This document shows positions 13,944-23,070 of a stretch of 64,000 nt of DNA, in pieces. The notes below the pieces were generated by a model, which saw only the letters and a list, made by a program, of their open reading frames with translations, ran no database searches and was not told the origin of the DNA. Made by a program: the position numbers and the translations under genes. Each line of letters begins with the position of its first letter. The stretch's first letter is position 1. The stretch covers positions 18,811 through 82,810 of the forward strand of contig JAFLEA010000005.1 in assembly GCA_017302035.1 (NCBI GenBank). Reading direction: 5' to 3'. The DNA is from Lysobacterales bacterium (lineage in GTDB: Bacteria; Pseudomonadota; Gammaproteobacteria; Xanthomonadales; Xanthomonadaceae).

Positions 13944-14018
13944 CGGCGGCGGGGTCCGGAGCAAGGGGAAACAGCCTGATTATTCCGCATCCGCGCCCGG
14001 AACGGTAACCATGCCCCC

Positions 14019-14050
14019 GGAAACGAAAACCCCGGCACTTGGGCCGGGGT
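14019..14050 (-). terminator. Intrinsic terminator at the end of the alpha operon
   Basis: On the minus strand an 8-bp stem (14043-14050 with 14029-14036, 6-nt loop) is followed by a TTTTCGTTT tract. It begins about 28 bp after the rplQ stop and closes the 34-kb translation block. Confidence 0.75.
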
Positions 14051-14077
14051 CCTCGGGGGCATGCCTTGCGCGAGCGC

Positions 14078-14449
14078 TTACTCGGCCGCCTGCGGGCGAT
14101 CGACCAGTTCCACGTACGCCATCGGCGCGTTGTCACCGGCGCGGAAACCGCACTTCAGGATCCGCAGGTAGCCGCCCGGACGGGCCTGATAGCGCGGGCC
14201 GAATACGGTGAACAGGTTGCCGACCGCTTCCTTGTCGCGCAGGCGGGCGAAGGCCAGGCGGCGGTTGGCCACGCTGTCGACCTTGGCCAGGGTGATCAGC
14301 GGCTCGGCGACGCGGCGCAGCTCCTTGGCCTTGGGCAGGGTGGTCTTGATCAGTTCGTGCTTGAACAGCGAGGCGGCCATGTTCTTGAACATCGCTTCGC
14401 GGTGGGCGCTGGTGCGGCTGAACTTGCGGCCGGCTTTCTGGTGGCGCAT
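14078..14449 (-). CDS. rplQ: 50S ribosomal protein L17
   Basis: L17 of the large subunit, 123 residues. It binds 23S rRNA near the exit tunnel. The N-terminus [17 protein letters not shown] is the universal L17 opening; the core [20 protein letters not shown] is intact and a short tail follows. It is the last gene of the alpha operon. Its distance from rpoA (290 bp) is far larger than the few tens of bp usual in enterobacteria, and that spacer contains two strong hairpins. Confidence 0.97.
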   Translation of the reverse strand: MRHQKAGRKFSRTSAHREAMFKNMAASLFKHELIKTTLPKAKELRRVAEPLITLAKVDSVANRRLAFARLRDKEAVGNLFTVFGPRYQARPGGYLRILKCGFRAGDNAPMAYVELVDRPQAAE

Positions 14450-14590
14450 GGCGGTGGTTCCTTAGTCGAATGTCGTGGCTGTTGTGGTTCGCTGTCGCCA
14501 TCCAGGCGTTGGAGCTGTGGACTGCGCTGGCCCGATCCGGCGATCCGTCGCCGGGGGTGCGCCGCGAGCCTTCGGGCCCGTCGGCGCTGG

Positions 14591-14727
14591 GTGCCTGCGA
14601 CTACCGCAGGCACTCGAAACGTTCTTGCTGCCGTCCATGGCGGGACATCATCGGCTCCGGAGAGCCCTGCCCGTCCATCCATGGCCGGACGTTCGCATCT
14701 GCAGCCGATGCCGACCGGGCATCGGCT
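14591..14727 (-). promoter_or_regulatory. Two strong hairpins in the rpoA-rplQ spacer
   Basis: The 290-bp non-coding spacer holds a 10-bp perfect stem (14703-14712 with 14718-14727, 5-nt loop) 12 bp after the rpoA stop. It also has a 9-bp perfect stem (14591-14599 with 14605-14613, 5-nt loop) about 140 bp before rplQ. Neither has a T-run. They could be partial terminators or RNA-processing sites that uncouple L17 from alpha-subunit synthesis. Confidence 0.4.
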
Positions 14728-14739
14728 AGGCGCGGATGC

Positions 14740-15738
14740 TCACCCCATCATCCCGTGAGCGGAGACGCCGGCCGGCGGCCAGTTCTCCAGCTTCATGCCG
14801 AGCGAAAGGCCGCGCTGGGCGAGCACTTCCTTGATCTCGGTGAGCGACTTCTTGCCCAGGTTCGGGGTCTTGAGCAGCTCGACCTCGGTCTTCTGGATCA
14901 GGTCGCCGATGTAGTAGATGCTCTCGGCCTTGAGGCAGTTGGCCGAACGCACGGTCAGCTCCAGGTCGTCGATCGGGCGCAGCAGCACCGGATCCACGCC
15001 GGTCGGGGCCGACTTGGCGGCGCCGCGGTCGCGGTGGGTGAAGTCGCCGAACACCGACAGCTGGTCGCTGAGGATGTCGGCGGCGGTGCGCACGGCCTCC
15101 TCGGCGTCGATGGTGCCGTTGGTCTCGATGTCCAGGACCAGCTTGTCCAGGTCGGTGCGCTGCTCCACGCGCGCCGCTTCCACCGCGTAGGCCACGCGGC
15201 GCACCGGCGAGAAGGTCGCGTCCAGCACCAGGCGGCCGATCGTGCGGGTTTCCTCGTCGGGACGGCGGCGGGCGGTGGCCGGCTGGTAGCCGAAGCCGCG
15301 CTCGATCTTCAGGCGCATGTTCAGCGCCGTGTCCTTGGTCAGGTGGCAGATCACGTGGTCGACGTTGAGGATCTCGACGTTGTGGTCGGTCTTGATGTCG
15401 CCGGCAACCACCACGCCCGGGCCCTGCCTGGACAGGGTCAGGGTGGCGCTGTCGCCGTTGTGCATGCGGATGGCCACGTCCTTGAGGTTCAGCAGGACTT
15501 CCAGCACGTCCTCCTGCAGGCCCTCGACCGTGGTGTATTCGTGCAGCACGCCGTCGATCTCGACCTCGGTGATCGCGAAGCCGGGAATCGAGGACAGCAG
15601 GACGCGGCGCAGCGCGTTGCCCAGCGTGTGCCCGTAGCCGCGCTCGAGCGGCTCGATCACGATCTTGGCGCGATTGTCGGTGAGGCGTTCGATCTGCGGT
15701 CCGCGGGGACGCAGGACCTGGTTGGCGGTAACCGTCAT
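14740..15738 (-). CDS. rpoA: DNA-directed RNA polymerase subunit alpha
   Basis: Alpha subunit, 332 residues. The N-terminal assembly domain ([20 protein letters not shown] near residues 34-53) nucleates RNA polymerase. A linker precedes the alpha-CTD with [15 protein letters not shown], the UP-element and activator-contact surface, and [13 protein letters not shown]. The ATG is preceded by GGAG at normal spacing. The frame is open further upstream but that part overlaps rpsD in another frame and is not protein-like. Confidence 0.98.
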   Translation of the reverse strand: MTVTANQVLRPRGPQIERLTDNRAKIVIEPLERGYGHTLGNALRRVLLSSIPGFAITEVEIDGVLHEYTTVEGLQEDVLEVLLNLKDVAIRMHNGDSATLTLSRQGPGVVVAGDIKTDHNVEILNVDHVICHLTKDTALNMRLKIERGFGYQPATARRRPDEETRTIGRLVLDATFSPVRRVAYAVEAARVEQRTDLDKLVLDIETNGTIDAEEAVRTAADILSDQLSVFGDFTHRDRGAAKSAPTGVDPVLLRPIDDLELTVRSANCLKAESIYYIGDLIQKTEVELLKTPNLGKKSLTEIKEVLAQRGLSLGMKLENWPPAGVSAHGMMG

Positions 15739-15860
15739 GTTGCGGATTCTCCTGCAATGAGCCGACGATCTGGGGATACCGCCGGCTCTGGCTTGTGGCC
15801 CCGTCACCGGGGGCGGCCGGGAGGCGGGGCGACGCGATCCGGCCGGGGCGTGGAATGCGG

Positions 15861-15884
15861 CGCCGCGCCCGGAGGGGCGCGGCG
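15861..15884 (-). promoter_or_regulatory. 10-bp hairpin between rpsD and rpoA
   Basis: Arms 15861-15870 and 15875-15884 (cgccgcgccc and its complement) form a perfect stem with a 4-nt loop, 13 bp after the rpsD stop inside a 158-bp spacer. There is no T-run. It may be a pause, processing or partial-termination site ahead of rpoA. Confidence 0.4.
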
Positions 15885-15896
15885 GCCAGCCACTGG

Positions 15897-16523
15897 TTAC
15901 TTCGAGTACAGCTCGACGATCAGCGCTTCGTTGATGTCGGCCGGCAGGTCGGCGCGGTCCGGCACGGCCTTGAACACGCCGGCGAACTTCTTCGCGTCGA
16001 CCTCGATCCACGACGGAGTCAGATCGTGCTGCTCGGCGACGGTCAGGGCCTCCTGCACGCGCAACTGCTTCTGCGCCTTCTCGGACAGGGCGATCGCATC
16101 CCCGGCCTTGACCTGGTACGAAGGCAGGTTGACCGGCTTGCCGTTGACCAGCACGCCGCGATGGCTGACCAGCTGGCGCGCGGACGGGCGGGTCACCGCG
16201 AAGCCCATGCGGTAGACGACGTTGTCCAGACGGGTTTCCAGCAGCTGCAGCAGGTTCTCGCCGGTGTTGCCCTTCTTGGTCGAGGCCTTCTTGTAGTAGT
16301 TGCGGAACTGGCGCTCCAGCAGGCCGTAGATGCGCTTGACCTTCTGCTTCTCGCGCAGCTGGGTGGCGTAGTCGGACAGCTTGCCCTTGCGCGCGGCGCC
16401 GTGCTGGCCGGGCTTCTGCTCCAGCTTGCACTTGGAATCCAGAGCGCGCGACGGGCTCTTGAGCGAAAGGTCGGCGCCTTCGCGGCGCGCGAGCTTACAG
16501 GTAGGACCGATATAACGAGCCAT
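15897..16523 (-). CDS. rpsD: 30S ribosomal protein S4
   Basis: Primary 16S rRNA-binding protein of the small subunit, 208 residues. In enterobacteria it is also the translational repressor of the alpha operon. The start [16 protein letters not shown], the [19 protein letters not shown] segment and the S4 RNA-binding domain ([24 protein letters not shown]) are all intact. Spacing to rpsK is 14 bp. Whether S4 represses this operon here cannot be seen. Confidence 0.98.
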   Translation of the reverse strand: MARYIGPTCKLARREGADLSLKSPSRALDSKCKLEQKPGQHGAARKGKLSDYATQLREKQKVKRIYGLLERQFRNYYKKASTKKGNTGENLLQLLETRLDNVVYRMGFAVTRPSARQLVSHRGVLVNGKPVNLPSYQVKAGDAIALSEKAQKQLRVQEALTVAEQHDLTPSWIEVDAKKFAGVFKAVPDRADLPADINEALIVELYSK

Positions 16524-16537
16524 TTCTTATCGCTCCC

Positions 16538-16927
16538 TTAGACGCGACGCTTCTTCGGCGGACGGCACCCGTTGTGCGGGATCGGCGTCACGTCGATGAT
16601 GTTGGTGATCTTGTAACCGACGGCGTTCAGCGAACGCACGGCGGACTCGCGGCCCGGGCCCGGGCCCTTGATGCGCACTTCCAGCGACTTCACGCCGTAG
16701 TCCAGCGCGGCCTTGCCGGCCTTCTCGGCAGCCACCTGCGCGGCGAACGGGGTCGACTTGCGCGAACCGCGGAAGCCCGCGCCGCCTGAGGTCGCCCACG
16801 ACAGCGCGTTGCCCTGGCGGTCGGTGATGGTCACGATGGTGTTGTTGAACGAAGCGTGCACGTGAGCAATGCCGTCGGTGACGACGCGCTTGATCTTCTT
16901 CTTGGTTTTGGCAGCTGGCTTGGCCAT
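16538..16927 (-). CDS. rpsK: 30S ribosomal protein S11
   Basis: Small-subunit platform protein at the mRNA exit region, 129 residues. A Lys-rich start precedes the conserved [18 protein letters not shown]. The end is the invariant [17 protein letters not shown]. Nine bp separate it from rpsM upstream and 14 bp from rpsD downstream, consistent with one transcript. Confidence 0.98.
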   Translation of the reverse strand: MAKPAAKTKKKIKRVVTDGIAHVHASFNNTIVTITDRQGNALSWATSGGAGFRGSRKSTPFAAQVAAEKAGKAALDYGVKSLEVRIKGPGPGRESAVRSLNAVGYKITNIIDVTPIPHNGCRPPKKRRV

Positions 16928-16936
16928 TGTCTGTCC

Positions 16937-17293
16937 TTACTTCCTGATCGCCTTGCGCGGACCCTTGCGGGTACGGGCGTTGGTGCGGGTGCGCTGGCCG
17001 CGCAGCGGCAGGCCGCGACGATGGCGCAGGCCGCGGTAGCAGCCCAGGTCCATCAGACGCTTGATGGCGATGCCCACTTCACGGCGCAGGTCGCCCTCGA
17101 CCACGTACTTGCCGACTTCGGCGCGCAGGCGCTCGACTTCCGGCTCGGACAGGTCGCGGATCTTGGTGGTGGACGCCACGCCGGCGGCCTCGCACACCTT
17201 CTTCGACCGGGTGCGGCCGATGCCATAGATGCTCTGCAAGCCCACCCAGACGTGCTTCTGGGTCGGCAGGTTGACGCCTGCAATACGCGCCAT
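16937..17293 (-). CDS. rpsM: 30S ribosomal protein S13
   Basis: Small-subunit head protein bridging to L5 in the 50S, 118 residues. The protein starts [17 protein letters not shown]. An in-frame ATG 14 codons upstream lies in the leader and is not used by the family. The C-terminus [21 protein letters not shown] is the usual basic tail reaching the P site. First gene of the alpha operon here. It has its own candidate promoter 76 bp upstream because a 341-bp spacer separates it from secY. Confidence 0.98.
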   Translation of the reverse strand: MARIAGVNLPTQKHVWVGLQSIYGIGRTRSKKVCEAAGVASTTKIRDLSEPEVERLRAEVGKYVVEGDLRREVGIAIKRLMDLGCYRGLRHRRGLPLRGQRTRTNARTRKGPRKAIRK

Positions 17294-17368
17294 GACGCGA
17301 TCTCCAAACTTGGGGGCCGGACACGCCCAGGGCATGCCCGACAGGATTGTTTCGAAAGTGAACTGCGA

Positions 17369-17397
17369 ATTCTAGCAATGTCCCGGATTACTTGGAA
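17369..17397 (-). promoter_or_regulatory. Candidate promoter for rpsM (alpha operon)
   Basis: On the minus strand TTCCAA (17392-17397), a 17-nt spacer and TAGAAT (17369-17374) are preceded by TGC, giving an extended -10. The -35 is weak (3 of 6). It lies 76 bp upstream of rpsM, the first gene after a long spacer. Confidence 0.45.
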
Positions 17398-17568
17398 GCC
17401 CATGGCCCGAAGGCCCTGGACCCGGCATGGGGAGTGTGCCCATGCTCCGGCGTCGGACGTTGCTGGCGGCCCCGGTTGCCCGGTCCCGCCGGCCGCGCTA
17501 CTCCAGCGCGGCACCGCATCGTCTCACCCATGCGCGAGACGTCGCACGGGCCGCCCATTTCAGAATGG

Positions 17569-17589
17569 ATCCGGTCCGCTGGACCGGAT
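17569..17589 (-). terminator. Hairpin downstream of secY
   Basis: A perfect 9-bp stem (17569-17577 with 17581-17589) with a 3-nt loop, 45 bp after the secY stop. Only a weak T-containing stretch follows on the minus strand, so termination may be partial. Confidence 0.45.
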
Positions 17590-17634
17590 GCCGGCGGAAT
17601 GGGTCCGCCGGACTTGGGAACGCTTGGTACAGCC

Positions 17635-18993
17635 TCAGCCGCGGGCGAACCCGCCGCCGCGCGAGCCACCCTTGAGGTTGGCCTTCTTCAGCAAGCTCTC
17701 GTACTGGTGCGACATCAGGTGGGCCTGGATCTGGGCGATGAAGTCCATCACCACGACCACCACGATCAGCAGCGAAGTGCCGCCGAAGTAGAACGAAGTA
17801 CCCATCTGCGTGCGCATCACTTCCGGCAGCAGGCACACGATCACCAGGTAGGCGGCGCCCGCGGCGGTCAGCCGGGTCAGCACGCCGTCGATGTAGTCGG
17901 CGGTGGCCTTGCCCGGGCGGATGCCGGGGATCAACGCACCCGACTTCTTCAGGTTGTCGGCGGTCTCGTTCGAGTTGAACACCAGCGCGGTGTAGAAGAA
18001 CGCAAAACCGATGATCAATGCGGAGAACACGATCATGTGCAGCGGCTCGCCCGGCGCCAGCGCGTTGGACACGCGTTGCAGCCAGGTGGCCTGGGTGGCC
18101 TGTCCGGACCACATGGTCAGGGTCGCCGGGAACGCCAGGATGCTGGAGGCGAAGATCGGCGGGATCACGCCGGCCATGTTGAGCTTCAGCGGCAGGAACG
18201 AGGTCTGGTTCATGTACGCGTTGCGGCCACCCTGGCGGCGCGCGTAGTTGACCGTGATCCGGCGCTGGCCACGCTCGACGAACACCACGAACCAGGTGAA
18301 CACCAGCACCACCGCAATTACCAGCAGCAGGGTGAGGAAGTTCATGCTGCCGCTGCGGTAGGCCTCGATGGTGTGGATGACGGCCGCCGGCAGGCCGGCG
18401 ACGATGCCGGCGAAGATGATCAGCGACACACCGTTGCCGATGCCGCGCTCGGTGACCTGCTCGCCCAGCCACATCAGGAACATGGTGCCGGCGGTCAGCG
18501 ATACCACCGCGGTCAGGACGAAGCCCAGACCGGGGCTGTAGACCACAGGCACGCCGCCCGGGGCGAGCTGGTTCTGCAGCGCCATGGCGATGCTTCCGCC
18601 CTGCACCACCGCCAGCAGCACCGCGCCAACGCGCGAGTACTGGGTGATCTTGCGGCGGCCCGACTCGCCTTCCTTCTGCAGCGACTTCAGCGCCGGGAAG
18701 ATGTGCACGGCCAGCTGCATCACGATCGACGCGGAGATGTACGGCATCACGTTCAGCGCGAACACGCTGAAGCGGGCCAGGGCGCCGCCCGAGAACATGT
18801 TGAACATGTCCACGATGCCGCCGCCCTGGGCCTGCATCATGGCGAGCATGGCATCGGGGTTGACGCCCGGCACCGGCACGAAGCAGCCGATGCGGAAGAC
18901 CATCAACGCGCCGAGCACGAACAACAGGCGCTGGCGCAGTTCGGTGAACTTGCCCAGACCGCCGCCGAGGTTGCCGATGCCAGCTTGCGCCAT
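17635..18993 (-). CDS. secY: Protein translocase subunit SecY
   Basis: Channel-forming subunit of the SecYEG translocon in the inner membrane, 452 residues with ten predicted helices. Conserved parts include [13 protein letters not shown] in the first helix and plug region, the cytoplasmic loop PFASS-like [16 protein letters not shown], and the C-terminal [18 protein letters not shown] with the ribosome and SecA contact region. SecE is encoded about 27 kb upstream in the same direction. It starts 7 bp after rplO and ends the spc operon here, since rpmJ is missing. Confidence 0.98.
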   Translation of the reverse strand: MAQAGIGNLGGGLGKFTELRQRLLFVLGALMVFRIGCFVPVPGVNPDAMLAMMQAQGGGIVDMFNMFSGGALARFSVFALNVMPYISASIVMQLAVHIFPALKSLQKEGESGRRKITQYSRVGAVLLAVVQGGSIAMALQNQLAPGGVPVVYSPGLGFVLTAVVSLTAGTMFLMWLGEQVTERGIGNGVSLIIFAGIVAGLPAAVIHTIEAYRSGSMNFLTLLLVIAVVLVFTWFVVFVERGQRRITVNYARRQGGRNAYMNQTSFLPLKLNMAGVIPPIFASSILAFPATLTMWSGQATQATWLQRVSNALAPGEPLHMIVFSALIIGFAFFYTALVFNSNETADNLKKSGALIPGIRPGKATADYIDGVLTRLTAAGAAYLVIVCLLPEVMRTQMGTSFYFGGTSLLIVVVVVMDFIAQIQAHLMSHQYESLLKKANLKGGSRGGGFARG

Positions 18994-19000
18994 GTGCTAC

Positions 19001-19438
19001 TTACTCCTCGACGCTGCCGCCGGCGGCTTCCACCGCGGCCTTGGCGCCCGCGGTCAACTGCACGCCCTTGATGGTCAGCTTGCGCGACAGCTCGCCCTTC
19101 TTGACGATCTTGGCGCGCTTGGCCGTGGACGGGACCAGCTTGGCCGCCTTCAGGGTCGCGAAATCGACCACGTCGCCCTCGACCAGCGCCAGCTTGTACA
19201 GCAGCACTTCGGCGGTGTCCTTGGCGGTCATCGAGTTGAAGCCGACCTTGGGCAGACGGCGCTGCATCGGGGTCTGGCCGCCTTCGAAGCCGGCCTTGAT
19301 CTTGCCCTTGCCGGCGCGCGCGAACGAACCCTTGTGACCGCGACCCGCGGTCTTGCCGAGGCCGGAACCGATGCCGCGGCCGACGCGGGTGCGCTCCTGG
19401 CGGGCGCCGTCGGCAGGCTTGAGAGTGTTGAGACGCAT
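19001..19438 (-). CDS. rplO: 50S ribosomal protein L15
   Basis: Large-subunit protein, 145 residues. The glycine-rich start ([18 protein letters not shown], residues 21-38) is the extended rRNA-penetrating arm of the family. The globular part with [17 protein letters not shown] follows. It is directly between rpmD and secY, as in the canonical spc operon. Confidence 0.97.
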   Translation of the reverse strand: MRLNTLKPADGARQERTRVGRGIGSGLGKTAGRGHKGSFARAGKGKIKAGFEGGQTPMQRRLPKVGFNSMTAKDTAEVLLYKLALVEGDVVDFATLKAAKLVPSTAKRAKIVKKGELSRKLTIKGVQLTAGAKAAVEAAGGSVEE

Positions 19439-19448
19439 GATGTTCTCC

Positions 19449-19640
19449 TTAGTCCTCGACCCGCACCAGATAGTGCAGCTGGTTGATGAGGCCGCGGACC
19501 TGCGGGCTGTCTTTCAGTTCGCGCACGTCGTTGAGCTTGTTCAGGCCCAGGGCCTTCACCGACAGGCGGTGACGGGCCTGGGTGCCGCGCAGGCCGCGCA
19601 CCAGGCGCACCTTGACGGTCTTGTTGGACTCGTTAGCCAT
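19449..19640 (-). CDS. rpmD: 50S ribosomal protein L30
   Basis: Small large-subunit protein of 63 residues with the L30 core [17 protein letters not shown] and [20 protein letters not shown]. Its start overlaps the end of rpsE by 8 bp, indicating translational coupling. Confidence 0.97.
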   Translation of the reverse strand: MANESNKTVKVRLVRGLRGTQARHRLSVKALGLNKLNDVRELKDSPQVRGLINQLHYLVRVED

Positions 19641-20175
19641 TGAGGAGTTCCTCCGCCTTCTTGCCGCGCTTGGCCGCGATCCGGGTCGGCGACTGCATGG
19701 CTTCCAGGCCCTTCAGGGTGGCGCGCACCAGGTTGATCGGGTTGCGCGAACCGACGGCCTTGGCCAGCACGTTCTTCACGCCGACCGCTTCCAGCACGGC
19801 ACGCATCGCGCCGCCGGCGATCACGCCGGTACCCTCGGAGGCCGGCTGCATGAACACCCGCGCCGCGCCGTGGCCGGCCTTGACCGGGTGCCACAGGGTG
19901 CCGTTGTTCAGGTCGACGCTGAGCATGCCCTTGCGTGCGTACTCCATCGACTTCTGGATGGCTACCGGGACCTCGCGGGCCTTGCCGTAGCCGAAGCCGA
20001 CCTTGCCGTCGCCGTCGCCGACCACGGTCAGCGCGGTGAAGGTGAACTGGCGACCGCCCTTGACGGTCTTGCTGACGCGGTTGACCGCGACCAGCTTCTC
20101 GATCATGCCGTCGTCGATCTTCTCTTCGCGGTTGCGGTCGCGATCGCGGCCCCGCGGCTGACGCTCTTCTGCCAT
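19633..20175 (-). CDS. rpsE: 30S ribosomal protein S5
   Basis: Small-subunit protein involved in decoding accuracy, 180 residues. An unusually charged N-terminal stretch ([21 protein letters not shown]) precedes the S5 domain with [20 protein letters not shown]-like sequence and the [11 protein letters not shown] loop. The in-frame ORF runs 37 codons further up, but family alignment and the MAEERQ start at 20175 set the end. It overlaps rpmD by 8 bp. Confidence 0.97.
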   Translation of the reverse strand: MAEERQPRGRDRDRNREEKIDDGMIEKLVAVNRVSKTVKGGRQFTFTALTVVGDGDGKVGFGYGKAREVPVAIQKSMEYARKGMLSVDLNNGTLWHPVKAGHGAARVFMQPASEGTGVIAGGAMRAVLEAVGVKNVLAKAVGSRNPINLVRATLKGLEAMQSPTRIAAKRGKKAEELLNG

Positions 20176-20301
20176 TGTCGTTGTTCCTTGGAAGTGAATA
20201 TGTACGGCTCGGTCGCCGCTTATGGTTGTGGTCTGGAGCGGTGTAGCGTCACGTCCGCGCAGAAGTCGGACGGCGCCCGGCGCCACCTGCGCCGGCAGTC
20301 C

Positions 20302-20321
20302 GGATCCGCCGCAGCGGATCC
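20302..20321 (-). promoter_or_regulatory. 8-bp hairpin after rplR
   Basis: A perfect 8-bp stem (20302-20309 with 20314-20321, GGATCCGC arms) starts 8 bp after the rplR stop, in a 153-bp rplR-rpsE spacer. There is no T-run. It is a possible pause or stability element; the long spacer itself is unusual for the spc operon. Confidence 0.35.
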
Positions 20322-20328
20322 AGGGGAA

Positions 20329-20685
20329 TCAGAACTGCAGGCCACCCTCGCGGGCGGCGTCGGCAAGCGCCTTGATCCGGCCATGGAAGCGGTAGCCCGA
20401 ACGGTCGAAGGCGACCTTCTCGATGCCCGCGGCCTTGGCGCGCTCGGCGATGATCCTGCCCACCTTGGCGGCGGCATCGGTGTTCTTGCCGTTCTTCAGC
20501 CCGTCCTTGACGTCGGCCTGCAGGGTGTTGGCGGCCGCGATGACCTGGGCGCCATCGGCGGTGAACAGCTGCGCGTACAGGTGCTGGCCGGTGCGCAGGA
20601 CCGACAGGCGCGGCACGCCGAGCTTGCGGATGTGGGACCGGGTGGACTTGGCGCGGCGCAGGCGGGCGTCGTTCTTGATGCTCAT
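20329..20685 (-). CDS. rplR: 50S ribosomal protein L18
   Basis: 5S rRNA-binding protein of the central protuberance, 118 residues. [16 protein letters not shown] and the [22 protein letters not shown] end are standard. It sits between rplF and rpsE as usual, but is followed by a 153-bp spacer with a hairpin. Confidence 0.97.
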   Translation of the reverse strand: MSIKNDARLRRAKSTRSHIRKLGVPRLSVLRTGQHLYAQLFTADGAQVIAAANTLQADVKDGLKNGKNTDAAAKVGRIIAERAKAAGIEKVAFDRSGYRFHGRIKALADAAREGGLQF

Positions 20686-20736
20686 GTGTATGACCTCGTG
20701 GAAGCTGAAGGATGGTGCGGGCGGACCCGCGCACGC

Positions 20737-21264
20737 TTACGCCTTCTTGGCTTCCTTGCGGATGATGACTTCGTCGGAGTACTTCACGCCCTTGCCCTTG
20801 TACGGCTCCGGCGGACGGAAGGCGCGGATCTTGGCCGCGACTTCACCGACGCGCTGCTTGTCGGCGCCCTGGACCACGATCTCGGTCTGGGTCGGGGTGG
20901 CCAGGGTGATGCCTTCCGGGGCCACGAACACCACCGGGTGCGAGAAACCCAGCGACAGGCTCAGGTCCTTGCCCTGCATCGCGGCGCGGTAACCCACGCC
21001 GACCAGTTCGAGCTTGCGCTCGAAGCCCTCGGACACGCCCTTGACCATGTTGGCCAGGATCGCGCGGACGGTGCCGGTCAGCGCGACGAGCGAGTCGTCG
21101 TTCGCCGACAGCACGGCATTGCCGTCCTCGATGGCGATCTGCACGCCGGCCGGCTTGGCCAGCGACAGCGCGCCCTTCGGACCCTTGGCGCTGACGCTGG
21201 TGTCCTGGATGTTCAGTTCCACGCCCTTGGGCAGGGCGATCGGCTTCTTGGCTACGCGGGACAT
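20737..21264 (-). CDS. rplF: 50S ribosomal protein L6
   Basis: Large-subunit protein near the GTPase-associated region, 175 residues, two repeated L6 folds. The start [17 protein letters not shown] and the second-domain motif [20 protein letters not shown] are conserved. Spacing to rpsH is 13 bp. Confidence 0.98.
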   Translation of the reverse strand: MSRVAKKPIALPKGVELNIQDTSVSAKGPKGALSLAKPAGVQIAIEDGNAVLSANDDSLVALTGTVRAILANMVKGVSEGFERKLELVGVGYRAAMQGKDLSLSLGFSHPVVFVAPEGITLATPTQTEIVVQGADKQRVGEVAAKIRAFRPPEPYKGKGVKYSDEVIIRKEAKKA

Positions 21265-21277
21265 GTCGTCGTACTCC

Positions 21278-21676
21278 TTAGGCCACGTAGCACAGGACTT
21301 CGCCGCCGACGCCGGCGCTGCGCGCCTGCTTGTCGGTCATGATGCCCTGGGAGGTGGAGATGATGGCCACGCCGAGGCCGCCGAGGACCTTCGGCAGCTC
21401 GCTCTTGCCGCGGTACAGGCGCAGGCCCGAGCGCGAGGCGCGCTTGAGCTGCTCGATGACCGGGCGGCCCTCGAAGTACTTCAGCACGATCTCGAGTTCG
21501 GCCTTGTTGTTCTCGGCCTGGACCACGCGCAGGTCGGCGATGTAGCCCTCGTCCTTGAGGACGTTGGCGATGGCGACCTTGATCTTGGAGGACGGCAGCT
21601 TCACCGTCGGCTTGCCCACAGCGGCCGCATTCTTGATGCGGACCAGCATGTCGGCGATGGGATCAGTCATGCTCAT
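21278..21676 (-). CDS. rpsH: 30S ribosomal protein S8
   Basis: Primary binder of the 16S central domain, 132 residues. In E. coli it is the translational repressor of the spc operon at the rplE start. The start [20 protein letters not shown] and end [26 protein letters not shown] are conserved. Upstream lies a 189-bp spacer with a terminator and a nested promoter, so this gene may head a separate transcript. Confidence 0.98.
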   Translation of the reverse strand: MSMTDPIADMLVRIKNAAAVGKPTVKLPSSKIKVAIANVLKDEGYIADLRVVQAENNKAELEIVLKYFEGRPVIEQLKRASRSGLRLYRGKSELPKVLGGLGVAIISTSQGIMTDKQARSAGVGGEVLCYVA

Positions 21677-21784
21677 GAATGGTTCCTTGAGTGCACCGAT
21701 ATCCGCTTTCGCGAAATCTGGAGTTGTGTCCCGGAGGAGGCCGGGGCCTGTACCGCAACCCGGACGGGCCGGGGGAAGCGCGGA

Positions 21785-21813
21785 ATCATAGCAGATAAAA
21801 CCGACCCTGTGAG
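21785..21813 (-). promoter_or_regulatory. Candidate extended -10 promoter for rpsH
   Basis: On the minus strand CTCACA (4 of 6, 21808-21813), a 17-nt spacer and TATGAT (5 of 6, 21785-21790) preceded by TGC form an extended -10. The -35 hexamer lies in the loop of the terminator hairpin at 21796-21822, so promoter and terminator overlap. Confidence 0.5.
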
Positions 21814-21822
21814 TCGGCTTTG
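21791..21822 (-). terminator. Intrinsic terminator or attenuator between rpsN and rpsH
   Basis: On the minus strand a 9-bp stem with one G-T pair (AAAGCCGAC pairing with GTCGGTTT) and a 7-nt loop runs into TTTTATC. It lies about 44 bp after the rpsN stop, inside what is a continuous operon in most bacteria. Confidence 0.6.
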
Positions 21823-21865
21823 TCCGGAGGCGTGGGCGGGACGACCGCGGCCGCCCTGCCCCGTC

Positions 21866-22171
21866 TTACCAGCTGGCCTTGCGCAGGCCCGGCACGTCGC
21901 CGCGCATGGTGGCTTCGCGCAGCTTGTTACGGCCCAGGCCGAACTTGCTGTACACGCCGCGCGGGCGGCCGGACAGCTCGCAGCGGTTGCGCTGGCGGCT
22001 CGGCGAGGAGTCGCGCGGCAGCTTCTGCAGCTTGGTCGCCGCGTCGATCTTCTCCTCGTAGGAGGCGGTCGGCGAGGAAACGATCTTCTTCAGCGCGTCG
22101 CGCTTGGCGGCGTGCTGCTTGGCCAGCTTCGCCCGCTTCGCGTCGCGGTTGACCATGGAGGTCTTTGCCAT
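21866..22171 (-). CDS. rpsN: 30S ribosomal protein S14 (zinc-independent type)
   Basis: Small-subunit head protein, 101 residues. The length and the lack of paired CxxC motifs (only one Cys, in QRNRCELSG) mark the zinc-independent C-minus form. The end [25 protein letters not shown] is conserved. The frame stays open through rplE, but the protein starts at [13 protein letters not shown]. Confidence 0.97.
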   Translation of the reverse strand: MAKTSMVNRDAKRAKLAKQHAAKRDALKKIVSSPTASYEEKIDAATKLQKLPRDSSPSRQRNRCELSGRPRGVYSKFGLGRNKLREATMRGDVPGLRKASW

Positions 22172-22182
22172 GTCTTTAGCCC

Positions 22183-22725
22183 TTAATTCCTGAACGGGAA
22201 CTTGAACGCCTCGAGCAGCGCCTTGGCTTCGGCGTCGGTCTTGGCGGTCGTGGTGATGGCAATGTCCATGCCGCGCACCGCGTCTACGGCGTCGAAGTCG
22301 ATCTCCGGGAAGATGATCTGCTCCTTCACGCCCATGTTGAAGTTGCCGCGGCCGTCGAACGAACGGCCGGACACGCCACGGAAGTCGCGCACGCGCGGCA
22401 GCGAGACGCTGACCAGGCGGTCCAGGAACTCGAACATCTGGTTCCGGCGCAGGGTCACCTTGCAACCGATCGGCCAGCCGTCACGGATCTTGAACGAGGC
22501 CACCGAGACGCGGGCCTTGGTCGTCACCGGCTTCTGGCCGGAGATCTTGGCCAGGTCGGCAACGGCGTTTTCCAGCACCTTCTTGTTGGCGGCCGCCTCG
22601 CCCACGCCCATGTTGAGCGTGATCTTGACCAGCCTGGGGACTTGCATCGGGTTGCTGTAGCCGAACTTCTGCATCAGAGCCGGTACAACTTCTTCCTTGT
22701 AGATCTTCTCGAGCCGCGTGGTCAT
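22183..22725 (-). CDS. rplE: 50S ribosomal protein L5
   Basis: 5S rRNA-binding protein of the central protuberance, 180 residues. [22 protein letters not shown], the GCKVTLRR segment and [20 protein letters not shown] are standard. Spacing is 11 bp to rplX and 11 bp to rpsN. In E. coli S8 represses at this gene; I did not find an obvious S8-site mimic by eye. Confidence 0.98.
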   Translation of the reverse strand: MTTRLEKIYKEEVVPALMQKFGYSNPMQVPRLVKITLNMGVGEAAANKKVLENAVADLAKISGQKPVTTKARVSVASFKIRDGWPIGCKVTLRRNQMFEFLDRLVSVSLPRVRDFRGVSGRSFDGRGNFNMGVKEQIIFPEIDFDAVDAVRGMDIAITTTAKTDAEAKALLEAFKFPFRN

Positions 22726-22736
22726 TTCTTCATTCC

Positions 22737-23054
22737 TCAGGCGTCGAGCGCCTCACCACTGGAGCGGAACACACGCAGTTTGCGTCCATCCTCCAGGACC
22801 TTGTAACCGATGCGCTCGCCCTTGCCGGTGGCGGGGTTGAGCGGCATGACGTTGGAAATGTGGATCGAGGCTTCGCGCTCGACCACGCCGCCGGCGACGC
22901 CCGCCTGCGGGTTCGGCTTGGTGTGCCGCTTGACCAGGTTGACGTTGGAGACGACCACCCGGTCGCCGTCCACGCGCACCACCTCGCCCTGCTTGCCCTT
23001 GTCCTTGCCGGTGGTGACCACTACCTGGTCGCCCTTCTTGATACGGTTTGCCAT
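22737..23054 (-). CDS. rplX: 50S ribosomal protein L24
   Basis: Assembly-initiating large-subunit protein, 105 residues. The N-terminal KOW motif ([20 protein letters not shown]) and [13 protein letters not shown] are present. It is tightly packed between rplN and rplE. Confidence 0.98.
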   Translation of the reverse strand: MANRIKKGDQVVVTTGKDKGKQGEVVRVDGDRVVVSNVNLVKRHTKPNPQAGVAGGVVEREASIHISNVMPLNPATGKGERIGYKVLEDGRKLRVFRSSGEALDA

Positions 23055-23070
23055 GTCTGCTTTCCTCCGC

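Larger units (their letters stand above)
17294..17634 (-). other. 341-bp secY-rpsM spacer without a gene
   Basis: I see no coding sequence here. rpmJ (L36), which lies at this point in E. coli, is absent; the frames contain no basic ~38-residue Cys4 protein. The spacer carries a hairpin after secY (17569-17589) and a candidate promoter for rpsM (17369-17397), so alpha-operon transcription can probably start afresh here. Confidence 0.7.
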
